From the NCBI GenBank assembly GCA_009691145.1, contig SHVG01000004.1:1-45258 (forward strand): 45,258 nt of DNA, written 5' to 3'. The DNA comes from Candidatus Planktophila sp. (lineage in GTDB: Bacteria > Actinomycetota > Actinomycetes > Nanopelagicales > Nanopelagicaceae). The notes under the pieces were generated by a model. That model saw only the letters and a program-made list of their open reading frames with translations, was not told the DNA's origin and made no database searches. Within the stretch, counting starts at the first letter, position 1. Each line of letters starts with the position of its first letter. A program made the position numbers and the translations under genes. Shown here piece by piece: positions 8,223 to 16,144 of the stretch.

Positions 8223-8525
8223 ATGGTCGATAATGCCGATAGCCAACTTTCTAAGGAAACTGACAGGGTTACCACTTGCATTATTACGGTTTTTACCCGC
8301 CACGGTTGCCATCTCTGCCATGTTGCTGTAGAGCAACTGGAAGCAATGAAGGTTGAATTAGATTTTACGATTGAGAAGATTTATATCGATGGAGATGAAA
8401 AGTTAGAAAAACTTTATGGTGAGCAGATTCCAGTTATACAGATTGATGGAGAGCACCATGATTTCTGGCGTATTGACCCAGAACGCTTTAGATCTTCCCT
8501 TGAAAAACATCGTCAGCGTCGATAA
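8223..8525 (+). CDS. Glutaredoxin-like thiol-disulfide protein
   Basis: A 100-residue thioredoxin-fold protein. It has the redox motif Cys29-His-Leu-Cys32 in TRHGCHLC, followed by the alpha-1 helix, a strand-loop DFTIEKIYIDGDEKL and the cis-Pro loop QIPVIQIDG. This is the short glutaredoxin/DUF836 type common in actinobacteria. It is expected to reduce disulfides or act as a small redox carrier in the cytoplasm; the partner is unknown. The ATG at 8223 has only a weak GATGAT hexamer six bases upstream. Its last 38 bases overlap, tail to tail, the end of the XPB helicase gene. Confidence 0.82.
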   Translation: MVDNADSQLSKETDRVTTCIITVFTRHGCHLCHVAVEQLEAMKVELDFTIEKIYIDGDEKLEKLYGEQIPVIQIDGEHHDFWRIDPERFRSSLEKHRQRR

Positions 8526-10137
8526 TTTTGTATGAGTAACCCTGCTCGGCTAAAAAGCGTTGACGGTTTTGTGCAAAGTCTTGATCGATTGTGTCGCGAG
8601 AAATAATAGAGTAAAACTTTGCGCTACGGCCATCGGCCTTTGGTCGAAGGATTCGCCCCAAACGTTGAGCCTCTTCCTGTCGGCTACCAAAAGCACCCGA
8701 TACCTGAATTGCAATAGTTGCATCGGGTAAATCAATTGAGAAGTTAGCGACTTTAGAGACTACTAAGCAGGTGATCTCGCCATTTCTGAACTTGTTAAAG
8801 AGAATCTCGCGCTCTTTTATTGGGGTATCTCCCTTAATTAACGGGACACCAAGTATTTCAGAGAGCTCGTCTAGCTGATCGATGTACTGGCCGATGACCA
8901 AGGTCTGCTCACCTGCATGTTTTTCAACTAAAGCCTCGACGACATTGCGTTTGGTGCGAGTTGTTGCACATGCGCGGTAGCGGTTTTCAGGTTCGGCCGT
9001 TGCATATAACAAACGCTCGCCCTCGGTTAAATTAACGCGGACTTCAATACATTCAGCTGGCGCGATATAGCCTTGCGATTCGATCTCTTTCCACGGCACG
9101 TCATAGCGCTTTGGCCCAATGAGAGAGAAAACCTCGCCCTCCATGCCATCTTCGCGCACCAACGTTGCAGTTAGTCCTAAGCGGCGGCGGGATTGAATAT
9201 CGGCAGTAAAACGAAAGATGGGCGCTGGTAATAAGTGGACTTCGTCGTAGATAATCAAACCCCAGTCATGCGTATCAAAGAGATCTAAATGTGCGTACAC
9301 ACCATTCTTCTTCTTCGTCATAACTTGATAGGTGGCAATAGTTATTGGGCGAATCTCTTTCTTTGCCCCTGAGTACTCACCAATCTCATCTTCACGAAGT
9401 GTTGTGCGCTTTAATAACTCTTCACGCCATTGGCGGGCCGCGATCGTATTTGTAACCAAGATCAAAGTCGTCGCCTTTGCGTGTGCCATCGCCGCAACAC
9501 CCACTATTGTTTTTCCGGCGCCACATGGCAGAACAACTACACCCGAACCACCATGCCAGAAGCCTTCAGCAGCTAACTCTTGGTATGGGCGGATCTTCCA
9601 ATCCTTTTGGACTAACTCGATTGGATGTGCTTGACCATCAACGTAGCCTGCAAAATCCTCGGCCGGCCAGCCCAAGCGCAGCAGTGACTGCTTAATCGCA
9701 CCACGTTGGCTTGGTAGTACTGCAATTGTTTCGGCATCGATACGTGCGCCGAGCAAAGGTGCAATCTTGCGGGCACGGATAACTTCTTCTAGAACTGCGG
9801 TGTCGGTTGTAACAAGGATTAAGCCATGTACTGGATCGGCCTCCAGTCGCAGACGTCCATAGCGCGACATTATTTCGGCGACATCGATTAAGATTGAGTG
9901 CGGTACTGCATATCGAGAGTATTTAATAAGTGTGTCGATTACTTGTTCGGCATCGTGGCCGGCAGCACGTGCATTCCATAAACCAAGTGGTGTTAAACGA
10001 TAGGTGTGAATGTGCTCAGGTGATCGCTCGAGCTCTGCAAAAGGAGCAATTGCGCGGCGGCACTCGGTCGAAAGCGGGTGGTCGATATCGAGAAGTAACG
10101 TCTTATCGCTTTGAACGATTAACGGGCCATCAGTCAT
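8488..10137 (-). CDS. XPB/Ssl2-type DNA helicase
   Basis: A 549-residue superfamily 2 helicase. The opening MTDGPLIVQSDKTLLLDID matches the N-terminus of mycobacterial Ercc3/XPB, so I place the start at ATG 10137, not at the longer in-frame start at 10239. An N-terminal damage-recognition-like region (1-180) precedes Walker A LPCGAGKT (203-210), the DEVH box at 298-301, GLTATL (motif III-like) and the C-terminal helicase lobe with QEEAQRLGRILRP. Bacterial XPB unwinds DNA 3'-5' in vitro; its cellular role, presumed repair, is unsettled. The ATG overlaps the end of the M20 peptidase gene (ATGACTGA), implying coupled translation. Confidence 0.94.
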   Translation of the reverse strand: MTDGPLIVQSDKTLLLDIDHPLSTECRRAIAPFAELERSPEHIHTYRLTPLGLWNARAAGHDAEQVIDTLIKYSRYAVPHSILIDVAEIMSRYGRLRLEADPVHGLILVTTDTAVLEEVIRARKIAPLLGARIDAETIAVLPSQRGAIKQSLLRLGWPAEDFAGYVDGQAHPIELVQKDWKIRPYQELAAEGFWHGGSGVVVLPCGAGKTIVGVAAMAHAKATTLILVTNTIAARQWREELLKRTTLREDEIGEYSGAKKEIRPITIATYQVMTKKKNGVYAHLDLFDTHDWGLIIYDEVHLLPAPIFRFTADIQSRRRLGLTATLVREDGMEGEVFSLIGPKRYDVPWKEIESQGYIAPAECIEVRVNLTEGERLLYATAEPENRYRACATTRTKRNVVEALVEKHAGEQTLVIGQYIDQLDELSEILGVPLIKGDTPIKEREILFNKFRNGEITCLVVSKVANFSIDLPDATIAIQVSGAFGSRQEEAQRLGRILRPKADGRSAKFYSIISRDTIDQDFAQNRQRFLAEQGYSYKIIDADDVFQGKI

Positions 10138-11191
10138 TAAGTATGTCCTTGATAAGTGCGTGTAAAAGTGCGCTGCGGCGCTCAAGAGTCGTGATGTCAA
10201 CCCACTCGTGTGCAGCGTGTGCACCATCTCCGATTGCACCTAAGCCATCTAGCACTTGTGCGCCAGCGGCAGCGGCGAAGTTACCATCACTTGCACCGCC
10301 GACTGATGCATGGCCAAGAGGTGGCATACCTAAGGCTTTAGCAACTTTCTCTGCTCGCTCGTACAGCGCCATTGTCGATGTTGTCTCAAGTGGTGGTCGA
10401 TTAAATCCGCCGGTAATCTCATATCGCGCCGCCGGATTTACAGCAGTTAAATTTCGAACTGCAGTGTCTACTCGTTGCAGTTCGGCTATTGAAAATGAAC
10501 GGATATCAATATCGAGTACGGCTAAATCTGGAACCGTGTTTGTCGTATTGCCCGAACGCAGCATCGTTGGAACAACGGTTGTACCTAACTCTTTGTTTTC
10601 AAGGCCCGAGAGCGCAAGGATTGCATGTCCCATTTCTACCGTGGCGTTAATACCTTTTTCTGGTTCAAGGCCTGCATGCGATGCCTTGCCATGAATCTTT
10701 ACTTGATACATGGCAGTGCCTTTGCGCCCAGTCTTTACTTTTCCATTGAGCGTAGCCTCTAGAACTAAAACAGCTTTAGCCTTTGCCGAGATCTCTTTAA
10801 TAAACTCTCTGCTCGTTGCACTACCTGTCTCCTCATCACTTGTCGCAACAAGGGCTGCCGACCCATTGATACCCTTCATTGCAAAGAGTGCCTGAATAAA
10901 ACCGGCCTTCATATCGAAGATACCTGGGCCGGTAGCGACATTATCTTTAACGCTCCACACAGGTTGGAAAGAGCCTTTGGGCCAGACGGTATCTAAGTGT
11001 GCAAGCATAATCACATCAGGCTTCTCGGCGCCCCACCAAAAAACTGGGCGACCATTAACTTCGCGAATCTGTGCTGGAGTGCCAAGAACGTCGAGTGCGA
11101 TCTGAGTTGCCAGCTTAATTACGTCGCGGCAGGCATCTAGATCATTAGTCGGTGATTCCAACCGCACGAGTTTTTCTAGCGCTGACAACAT
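10130..11191 (-). CDS. M20 family metallopeptidase (carboxypeptidase G2-like)
   Basis: A 353-residue dizinc hydrolase of the M20 (ArgE/DapE/CPG2/PepT) family. Metal ligands and catalytic residues are visible: His65-x-Asp67 in LAHLDTVWP, bridging Asp93 in IFDMKAG, Glu120-Glu121 in SDEETGS, and a late His in AHEWVD. The central dimerisation domain includes HGKASHAGLEPEKG. No signal peptide, so cytoplasmic. The family removes C-terminal glutamate or splits small peptides and acylated amino acids; the substrate cannot be fixed here. It sits 9 bases after the Helicase_C_3-like gene and overlaps the XPB start by eight bases, an unexpected position between two DNA-related genes. Confidence 0.9.
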   Translation of the reverse strand: MLSALEKLVRLESPTNDLDACRDVIKLATQIALDVLGTPAQIREVNGRPVFWWGAEKPDVIMLAHLDTVWPKGSFQPVWSVKDNVATGPGIFDMKAGFIQALFAMKGINGSAALVATSDEETGSATSREFIKEISAKAKAVLVLEATLNGKVKTGRKGTAMYQVKIHGKASHAGLEPEKGINATVEMGHAILALSGLENKELGTTVVPTMLRSGNTTNTVPDLAVLDIDIRSFSIAELQRVDTAVRNLTAVNPAARYEITGGFNRPPLETTSTMALYERAEKVAKALGMPPLGHASVGGASDGNFAAAAGAQVLDGLGAIGDGAHAAHEWVDITTLERRSALLHALIKDILND

Positions 11192-11200
11192 GGACTAATC

Positions 11201-13396
11201 CTATAACGGTGCTACGCCGGTGATGCGGGGAATTCGGAAGGATTGAACTTCGCCCGTTGCATGATCGCGGGCGATTAACGCCCCTGCGCTGACGCGGATT
11301 GGATCGATGATTCGGTGAGTGACCGAGCCATTGTTATCGGCGTATCCAATCGAGAGTGATTTCTCCTCTTGGATAAATCTATTTACTAAATCCATAGTTT
11401 CATTGGCGGTGCTGCGTGGCAATGCACCAAGTGCCTCGCTTGCAACCTGGCGCAATCGCGTCTGCTTATGGCTAGATTTTTCACCGGTACGAATAGCACG
11501 GATGGCGGTATTTAATGAATCCTCACTCGGAACTTCAATCTCACCGATAACACGTGGAGGTCGTGGCTTAGTCAGCGCGCGATTAACACGCGGACCGCTG
11601 AGCATTAAGCCGTTGGAGGATTCGGCGGCTGGCAGATAACCAGATTCTCGTAAAATACGCATTGCATCGGTGGCATCGTGATCGCAGATAACAACTTCGG
11701 GTGCAATACGGCGAAGTGCAAGCACCTCTAACTTTTTATCGTTCATGATCTGTGAGATTAGTGCGGTGTCTTCACAGCGAATAAATGAAGAGGTATTTCC
11801 AACGCGTAACTTGCCATGCTTTTTTGCAACATCGATGATTAAATACTCAAGAGGCTGTGGCATTGGCGTTTTAGATGTCTTGATAAGGAAGGTTTTGATC
11901 TCATCGCCCGTCTTGCCATGATCTAGTGCACGACGGATTGTTGCTTCGCTAAAGCGATAAACGGTTGCACCACCACGGCTTTCGATCTCAGCCATAATCG
12001 CTAACTGCTGTGAAATCTCATGCTCTAGGGGCCCTGGTGCAATTGCGGTGTTATCGCTCTGAATAAGAATATGGTCAACTGTTTTAGGTAAATCATCGTT
12101 GATTAGATTGAGATCGTCACCGTTTAAGAAGCCAACTCCGTATTTAGAGATTGCGCCCTGGCCCGTTATGCCGAGCCACTCGGCCTCACGCAGAGTCCAC
12201 GTAGAGAGCTCTTCTTGCAGAGATGAGTTACGACGGACCGGGGCTCGCCAGTTCATGAGTTCGATAAATGATGTGGCATCTGGTGCAATAGATTGATTCT
12301 CAACCAGAATCGAAAGCGTTAATCCTCGAACACGCGAGGCGTTCACTCGGTCGAGCTCTGGGCCTAACGCTGCAACGTTCTTGGCCTCAGCTCTACCAAC
12401 CAAGCCGCTTACGCGAGATGTAATCAACCAGGCCGATGCCAAGACTTGCCAACGATCGGCAGGTGTCTGCATGAGCCAGATATCAAACTTAGTGCTCGGC
12501 ATGATGCGATCATCAGCGTCGATACTTATTAGTGATGTCAGATATGCCAACTCGGTAATAAAGGCGGTGCATGATTCGTCGACACCGAGGTGATTGGCGA
12601 TTACTTTAAGATCCCGAACACCTAATCCACCGGCACGGAGCGCATCCGCCGGCTCTTCGGCCCAGAAGTTTAATAACTCTTCGACCCAGCGCAGCACCGT
12701 TGAAATATTTGCAATCGCCGCAAGATTTACTTGGCGCTCATCACGCTTGGTACCAGCTAAAACTGGAGGGTTAATAAAGTTTTCTTTATGTGTTTTTCCT
12801 CCGCGCAGATAAATACCAACTTCGCGTGGCAAAATAACCGTGCGCTGATCTAGCGGAACCAAAAACTTTCGCTCTAATAGCCAAGCAACACCTGGACCTG
12901 GATTCTTAATATCTCCGACACTGCCACGTGGTGGCCCCCAAATAAGTCGCTCTAATACTTTCTTTGCATCAGTTGGTGCATTATCTAGTTCGGCAAGTTT
13001 GAGTTTTGCCATCGAAACAGGGCCAAGAGCTGCAGGCTCGTTACCAATCACATCGCGTAACTGTGTTGGAAGACGCATGCCGTCATCGGATGGATAGATA
13101 AGTCCCACAGAGATTAAATGCTCAAGTGCACCAGAGGCAGCTTTATCTGTGAGTGCAACGAGTGATTTAAGCGTGAATGGCTCAGTGAGTGCGCCTGCGG
13201 CCTCTAATACTTGAAACTGCCATTGATTGAGTGAGTCAATTGCTCTGGCCAAACTTGGCGCAGAACATGCACGCACTGCAAGCGATGCGATATCGGGTGG
13301 TACGGGTGTTATGAGATCGGGGCGGGCGATAAATAAAGATAAAAAGGCAGCGTCATCAATACTACGTAAGTAGTCGGAGAATGAGCGCATTTCCAT
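11201..13396 (-). CDS. Helicase_C_3-like protein, XPB neighbour
   Basis: A 731-residue protein of the actinobacterial family found next to XPB (Rv0862c in M. tuberculosis). The middle region, about 405-530, with LNLINDDLPKTVDHILIQSDNT and later VAKKHGKLRVG, matches the helicase-associated Helicase_C_3 type fold. No Walker A or DEAD-box motif is visible, so it should not unwind DNA by itself. The C-terminal segment contains a WYL-like stretch (SIGYADNNGSVTHRIIDPIR), suggesting ligand or nucleic-acid sensing. Function is unknown; partnership with XPB is inferred from conserved adjacency. The start at ATG 13396 (or ATG 13390) follows a TAATGT hexamer (13411-13406) by nine bases. Confidence 0.8.
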   Translation of the reverse strand: MEMRSFSDYLRSIDDAAFLSLFIARPDLITPVPPDIASLAVRACSAPSLARAIDSLNQWQFQVLEAAGALTEPFTLKSLVALTDKAASGALEHLISVGLIYPSDDGMRLPTQLRDVIGNEPAALGPVSMAKLKLAELDNAPTDAKKVLERLIWGPPRGSVGDIKNPGPGVAWLLERKFLVPLDQRTVILPREVGIYLRGGKTHKENFINPPVLAGTKRDERQVNLAAIANISTVLRWVEELLNFWAEEPADALRAGGLGVRDLKVIANHLGVDESCTAFITELAYLTSLISIDADDRIMPSTKFDIWLMQTPADRWQVLASAWLITSRVSGLVGRAEAKNVAALGPELDRVNASRVRGLTLSILVENQSIAPDATSFIELMNWRAPVRRNSSLQEELSTWTLREAEWLGITGQGAISKYGVGFLNGDDLNLINDDLPKTVDHILIQSDNTAIAPGPLEHEISQQLAIMAEIESRGGATVYRFSEATIRRALDHGKTGDEIKTFLIKTSKTPMPQPLEYLIIDVAKKHGKLRVGNTSSFIRCEDTALISQIMNDKKLEVLALRRIAPEVVICDHDATDAMRILRESGYLPAAESSNGLMLSGPRVNRALTKPRPPRVIGEIEVPSEDSLNTAIRAIRTGEKSSHKQTRLRQVASEALGALPRSTANETMDLVNRFIQEEKSLSIGYADNNGSVTHRIIDPIRVSAGALIARDHATGEVQSFRIPRITGVAPL

Positions 13397-13436
13397 AACC
13401 TGCTAACATTACTGGGCTTTAGGAGTTATTGCGTAA

Positions 13437-14204
13437 TCAGTGGCGCTTTCTACGTGGAGTCAGCCATGTCGCAGAGGCTGCAAGGCGCACCACGAAGGGT
13501 GAAATAGCTCGTCCAATAAAACGTGCTCGACGAAAATCATGTATCGGCCAACCCTCAGCCATTGCTCGGAGTCCTAAAATTGCATCGGGATTAATTGCCG
13601 ATGGATGTCCAACGGACTGTAAAAGCGGCAGATCATTATGGCTATCAGAGTATGCATAGCATTCCGTCAAATTTAACCCACTGCGTGCCGCTAAATCTTG
13701 GACGGCAGCTGCCTTCTCTCTTCCGTGTAAGAGCGCACCAGACATTGCACCCGTATATGCACCATCTTTAATCTCAGCTTTACTACCAAGTGCTCCGGTG
13801 AAACCTAAACGGTTAGCAATGAGCACAGCCATATCTTCAGGGGCGGCGGTGACTAACCAGACCTCCTCCTGATTTGAAAGATGTTTCTGAGCAATATCTA
13901 TGGTGCCCTGCCAGATTGCAGGGGATACAAACTCATCATAAATCTCTTGGCCAATGGCTTCGATATCTTTAACAGTATGACCACCGATGAAATCAGTTGC
14001 AGACTTTTGAAAACGTGCAATCTCTTCCTTGTTCTCTTTTCCAGTCAAGCGAAATCTCAGATTAGCCAGAACAAAGCGGGATATGTCCTTCTTCGTGAAG
14101 TAGCCCCGCTGGTACATGCCTCGACCAAGAAAGTAGATCGTAGAGCCACGAATCAGCGTGTTATCGACATCGAAAAAGGCCGCTCGCTTAGCCGTGAGTG
14201 CCAT
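13437..14204 (-). CDS. HAD-IB family phosphatase (SerB-like)
   Basis: A 255-residue haloacid-dehalogenase hydrolase of subfamily IB. Motif I is DVDNT (nucleophile Asp12, acid/base Asp14), motif II the Thr in LVTA near 119, motif III Lys164 in GREKAA and motif IV YSDSHNDLP with Asp187 and Asp191. It hydrolyses a phosphomonoester. Phosphoserine phosphatase is possible but not shown, since IB relatives also act on lipids and nucleotides. The C-terminus ends in a basic tail (TPRRKRH). The ATG at 14204 follows TAGGGT by six bases, again without a Shine-Dalgarno. It diverges from the histidine phosphatase gene. Confidence 0.88.
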   Translation of the reverse strand: MALTAKRAAFFDVDNTLIRGSTIYFLGRGMYQRGYFTKKDISRFVLANLRFRLTGKENKEEIARFQKSATDFIGGHTVKDIEAIGQEIYDEFVSPAIWQGTIDIAQKHLSNQEEVWLVTAAPEDMAVLIANRLGFTGALGSKAEIKDGAYTGAMSGALLHGREKAAAVQDLAARSGLNLTECYAYSDSHNDLPLLQSVGHPSAINPDAILGLRAMAEGWPIHDFRRARFIGRAISPFVVRLAASATWLTPRRKRH

Positions 14205-14254
14205 GTCACTACCCTAACGAACTTGACCGAATAGGGACGCTTTATGCTTGGTCA
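14205..14254. promoter_or_regulatory. Divergent promoter, HAD / histidine phosphatase
   Basis: Leftward, TAGGGT (14216-14211) is followed by six bases and the ATG at 14204. Rightward, TATGCT (14243-14248) is followed by six bases and the ATG at 14255. TTGACC at 14223-14228 resembles a -35 hexamer for the rightward gene, but the 14-base spacer is short. Both starts lack a ribosome binding site, so both mRNAs are probably leaderless. Confidence 0.5.
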
Positions 14255-14875
14255 ATGAGTTCAACGGTCCATGTGATTCGTCACGGCGAAGTAGAAAACC
14301 CAGGCAAAATTCTCTACGGCCGCCAACCCGGATGGAAGTTATCAAAGCGCGGTGTAGAGATGGCTACAACCCTTGGTGATTGGTCTAAATCAATTGATTT
14401 AGGAGCGCTGCATGTTTCTCCACTGCAGCGAGCTCAAGAAACTGCAGCGCCTATTGCAGCAGCGCATAATATTTCAATTACAACCGATGAGCGTTTAATC
14501 GAAGCTACAAATGTATTTGAAGGAAAAGGATTTGGCGTCGGCGACGGAGTTCTACGTCATCTAGCATCGTGGCGACATTTATGGAATCCGTGGAGACCGT
14601 CATGGGGCGAGCCATATGAGGAGCAGATCATACGGATGCTGGCAGCGATCTTTGCAGCACGTGAGGCCGCTCAAGGTAAAGATGCAATCTGTGTATCCCA
14701 CCAACTTCCAATCTGGATTCTACGAAGTGCGATTGAAAGCCGTCGACTGCTACATGATCCGCGTAAACGAGAATGCTCATTAGCATCAGTGACCAGTGTT
14801 CATTTCGATGATGATGCTCTTATCTCAGGTCTTACATACTCCGAACCCGCACGTCATCTTTTACCAAAGAAATAA
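14255..14875 (+). CDS. Histidine phosphatase (phosphoglycerate mutase-like)
   Basis: A 206-residue enzyme of the histidine phosphatase superfamily. The catalytic RHGE motif is at residues 9-12 (VIRHGEVENPG), the second conserved His is in CVSHQLPIW, and SPLQRAQETAAPIA fits the family. The start is set at ATG 14255, because a longer reading from 14198 would add 19 unconserved residues and overlap the divergent gene. In actinobacteria such a gene precedes the cytochrome c maturation genes, as here, but a role in that pathway is unproven. It is followed one base later by the TlpA gene, so it probably heads that operon. Confidence 0.88.
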   Translation: MSSTVHVIRHGEVENPGKILYGRQPGWKLSKRGVEMATTLGDWSKSIDLGALHVSPLQRAQETAAPIAAAHNISITTDERLIEATNVFEGKGFGVGDGVLRHLASWRHLWNPWRPSWGEPYEEQIIRMLAAIFAAREAAQGKDAICVSHQLPIWILRSAIESRRLLHDPRKRECSLASVTSVHFDDDALISGLTYSEPARHLLPKK

Positions 14876-14876
14876 A

Positions 14877-15422
14877 ATGAAGCGCATAAATAAAGTTTTT
14901 GGAGTGTTGATAATTACTATCTCCTTAACTAGCTGCAGCGGTGGCGGTTCATCTAGTTCGCAAGAGAGTTTTGTATCTGGAGATGGCTCGGTAACATTTA
15001 TAAATCCAGCCGATCGCATTGATGCCCCGGCTTTAGCAGGCATGACACTCTCTGGGACAAATTATTCCTATGGAGTTGGCCGGGTTACTGTCGTAAATGT
15101 TTGGGCCTCATGGTGTGCACCTTGCCGTGCTGAAATCCCAACACTGATTGCGCTCTCTAAAAAGTATAGCGATGTCACTTTCATCGGAGTTCTCACTCGC
15201 GATATGCCACCTGCGGCAGAGGCCTTTGCGCGTAGATTCCAAATGCCATATCCAACGCTTATAGATGACTCAGTTCTGCTTGGCTTTAGAGATTCCTTGC
15301 CCGCTAATGCCATCCCATCAACGGCTGTAATCGATAGAAATGGCAAAGTCGCTGGGCGAATCCTGGGCGAAGTTACCGTTGCATCACTGTCTAAATTAAT
15401 CGAAGAAGTGAGCTCGAAGTGA
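14877..15422 (+). CDS. TlpA/ResA thioredoxin-like lipoprotein
   Basis: A 181-residue exported thiol-disulfide reductase. The start at ATG 14877 gives a lipoprotein signal peptide with the lipobox LTSC and lipidated Cys20, then a Gly/Ser linker and a thioredoxin fold with Cys80-Ala-Pro-Cys83 (WASWCAPC). A reading that starts further upstream would destroy the signal peptide. In System II cytochrome c maturation, ResA reduces the apocytochrome CXXCH disulfide on the outer face of the membrane before haem attachment; electrons come through CcdA, encoded next with a 4-base overlap (GTGA). Membrane-anchored, extracytoplasmic. Confidence 0.92.
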   Translation: MKRINKVFGVLIITISLTSCSGGGSSSSQESFVSGDGSVTFINPADRIDAPALAGMTLSGTNYSYGVGRVTVVNVWASWCAPCRAEIPTLIALSKKYSDVTFIGVLTRDMPPAAEAFARRFQMPYPTLIDDSVLLGFRDSLPANAIPSTAVIDRNGKVAGRILGEVTVASLSKLIEEVSSK

Positions 15423-16144
15423 AAGACTTCTTCGTAGAGCAGATTATGAGCGGCTTTTTAATCGCCGCTTTTCCTGTCGCCTTTATCGCCGGTTTTATCT
15501 CCTTTCTCTCCCCATGTGTTTTACCACTTGTACCTGGCTATCTCTCTTTCGCAGCCGGGTTTTCAGCAAACCGTGGCAAGCTCTTTGTGGGCTCTTTGCT
15601 CTTTGTCGGTGGATTCTCTGTTGTATTCATCTCATACGGCGCCCTCTTTGGCGGCTTAGGAAACCAACTCGCTGCACACGAACAACTCATTTCACGGCTT
15701 CTTGGTTTACTAACAATCTTCTTAGGTTTTATATTTCTCGGTAAGTTTCCAATGGCACCAACTCTGCGTCCCCGCATCAAGACAACGGGCGGCTTAATCG
15801 GTGCACCGTTACTTGGATTTTCATTTGGAATCGGTTGGACACCGTGTATTGGGCCTGCCCTTGCCGCGGTGCAGACTCTGGCCTTCCAAGAGTCGAGTGC
15901 AATGCGAGGCGCAGTTCTCTCAATCGGGTATTGCTTAGGTTTGGGCCTGCCCTTTATAGCATCGGGAGTTTTTCTTGATCGTTCACAAAGACTCCGTAAA
16001 TATCTTGTCCGTCGTGGAGATTTAATCTCAAAGATCGGTGGCGTATTTCTTATAGCTATTGGTCTCTTACAAGTCACCGGTATATGGGGAGAGATCATGA
16101 ACTCACTTCGTTCGTTTATTTCAGATTTTATTCCGGTCGTATAA
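15419..16144 (+). CDS. ccdA: Cytochrome c biogenesis protein CcdA
   Basis: A 241-residue integral membrane protein with six predicted helices. It carries the two redox cysteines of the CcdA/DsbD transmembrane family: Cys33 in FLSPCVLPL and Cys143 in GWTPCIGP. CcdA moves reducing equivalents from cytoplasmic thioredoxin across the membrane to ResA-like proteins. The GTG at 15419 overlaps the TlpA stop; an ATG nine codons on is possible. It sits between the TlpA and ResB genes, as expected for a System II cluster. Confidence 0.95.
   Translation: MKDFFVEQIMSGFLIAAFPVAFIAGFISFLSPCVLPLVPGYLSFAAGFSANRGKLFVGSLLFVGGFSVVFISYGALFGGLGNQLAAHEQLISRLLGLLTIFLGFIFLGKFPMAPTLRPRIKTTGGLIGAPLLGFSFGIGWTPCIGPALAAVQTLAFQESSAMRGAVLSIGYCLGLGLPFIASGVFLDRSQRLRKYLVRRGDLISKIGGVFLIAIGLLQVTGIWGEIMNSLRSFISDFIPVV

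Noticed and set aside
10138-10239. Upstream extension of the XPB helicase by 34 residues
   Set aside because: The extra residues are unlike any XPB N-terminus and overlap the M20 gene by about 110 bases; MTDGPLIVQ at 10137 matches the mycobacterial protein start.
14796-14876. Longer TlpA gene from ATG 14796
   Set aside because: It would put 27 residues before the lipoprotein signal peptide; ATG 14877 gives a proper lipobox at Cys20.
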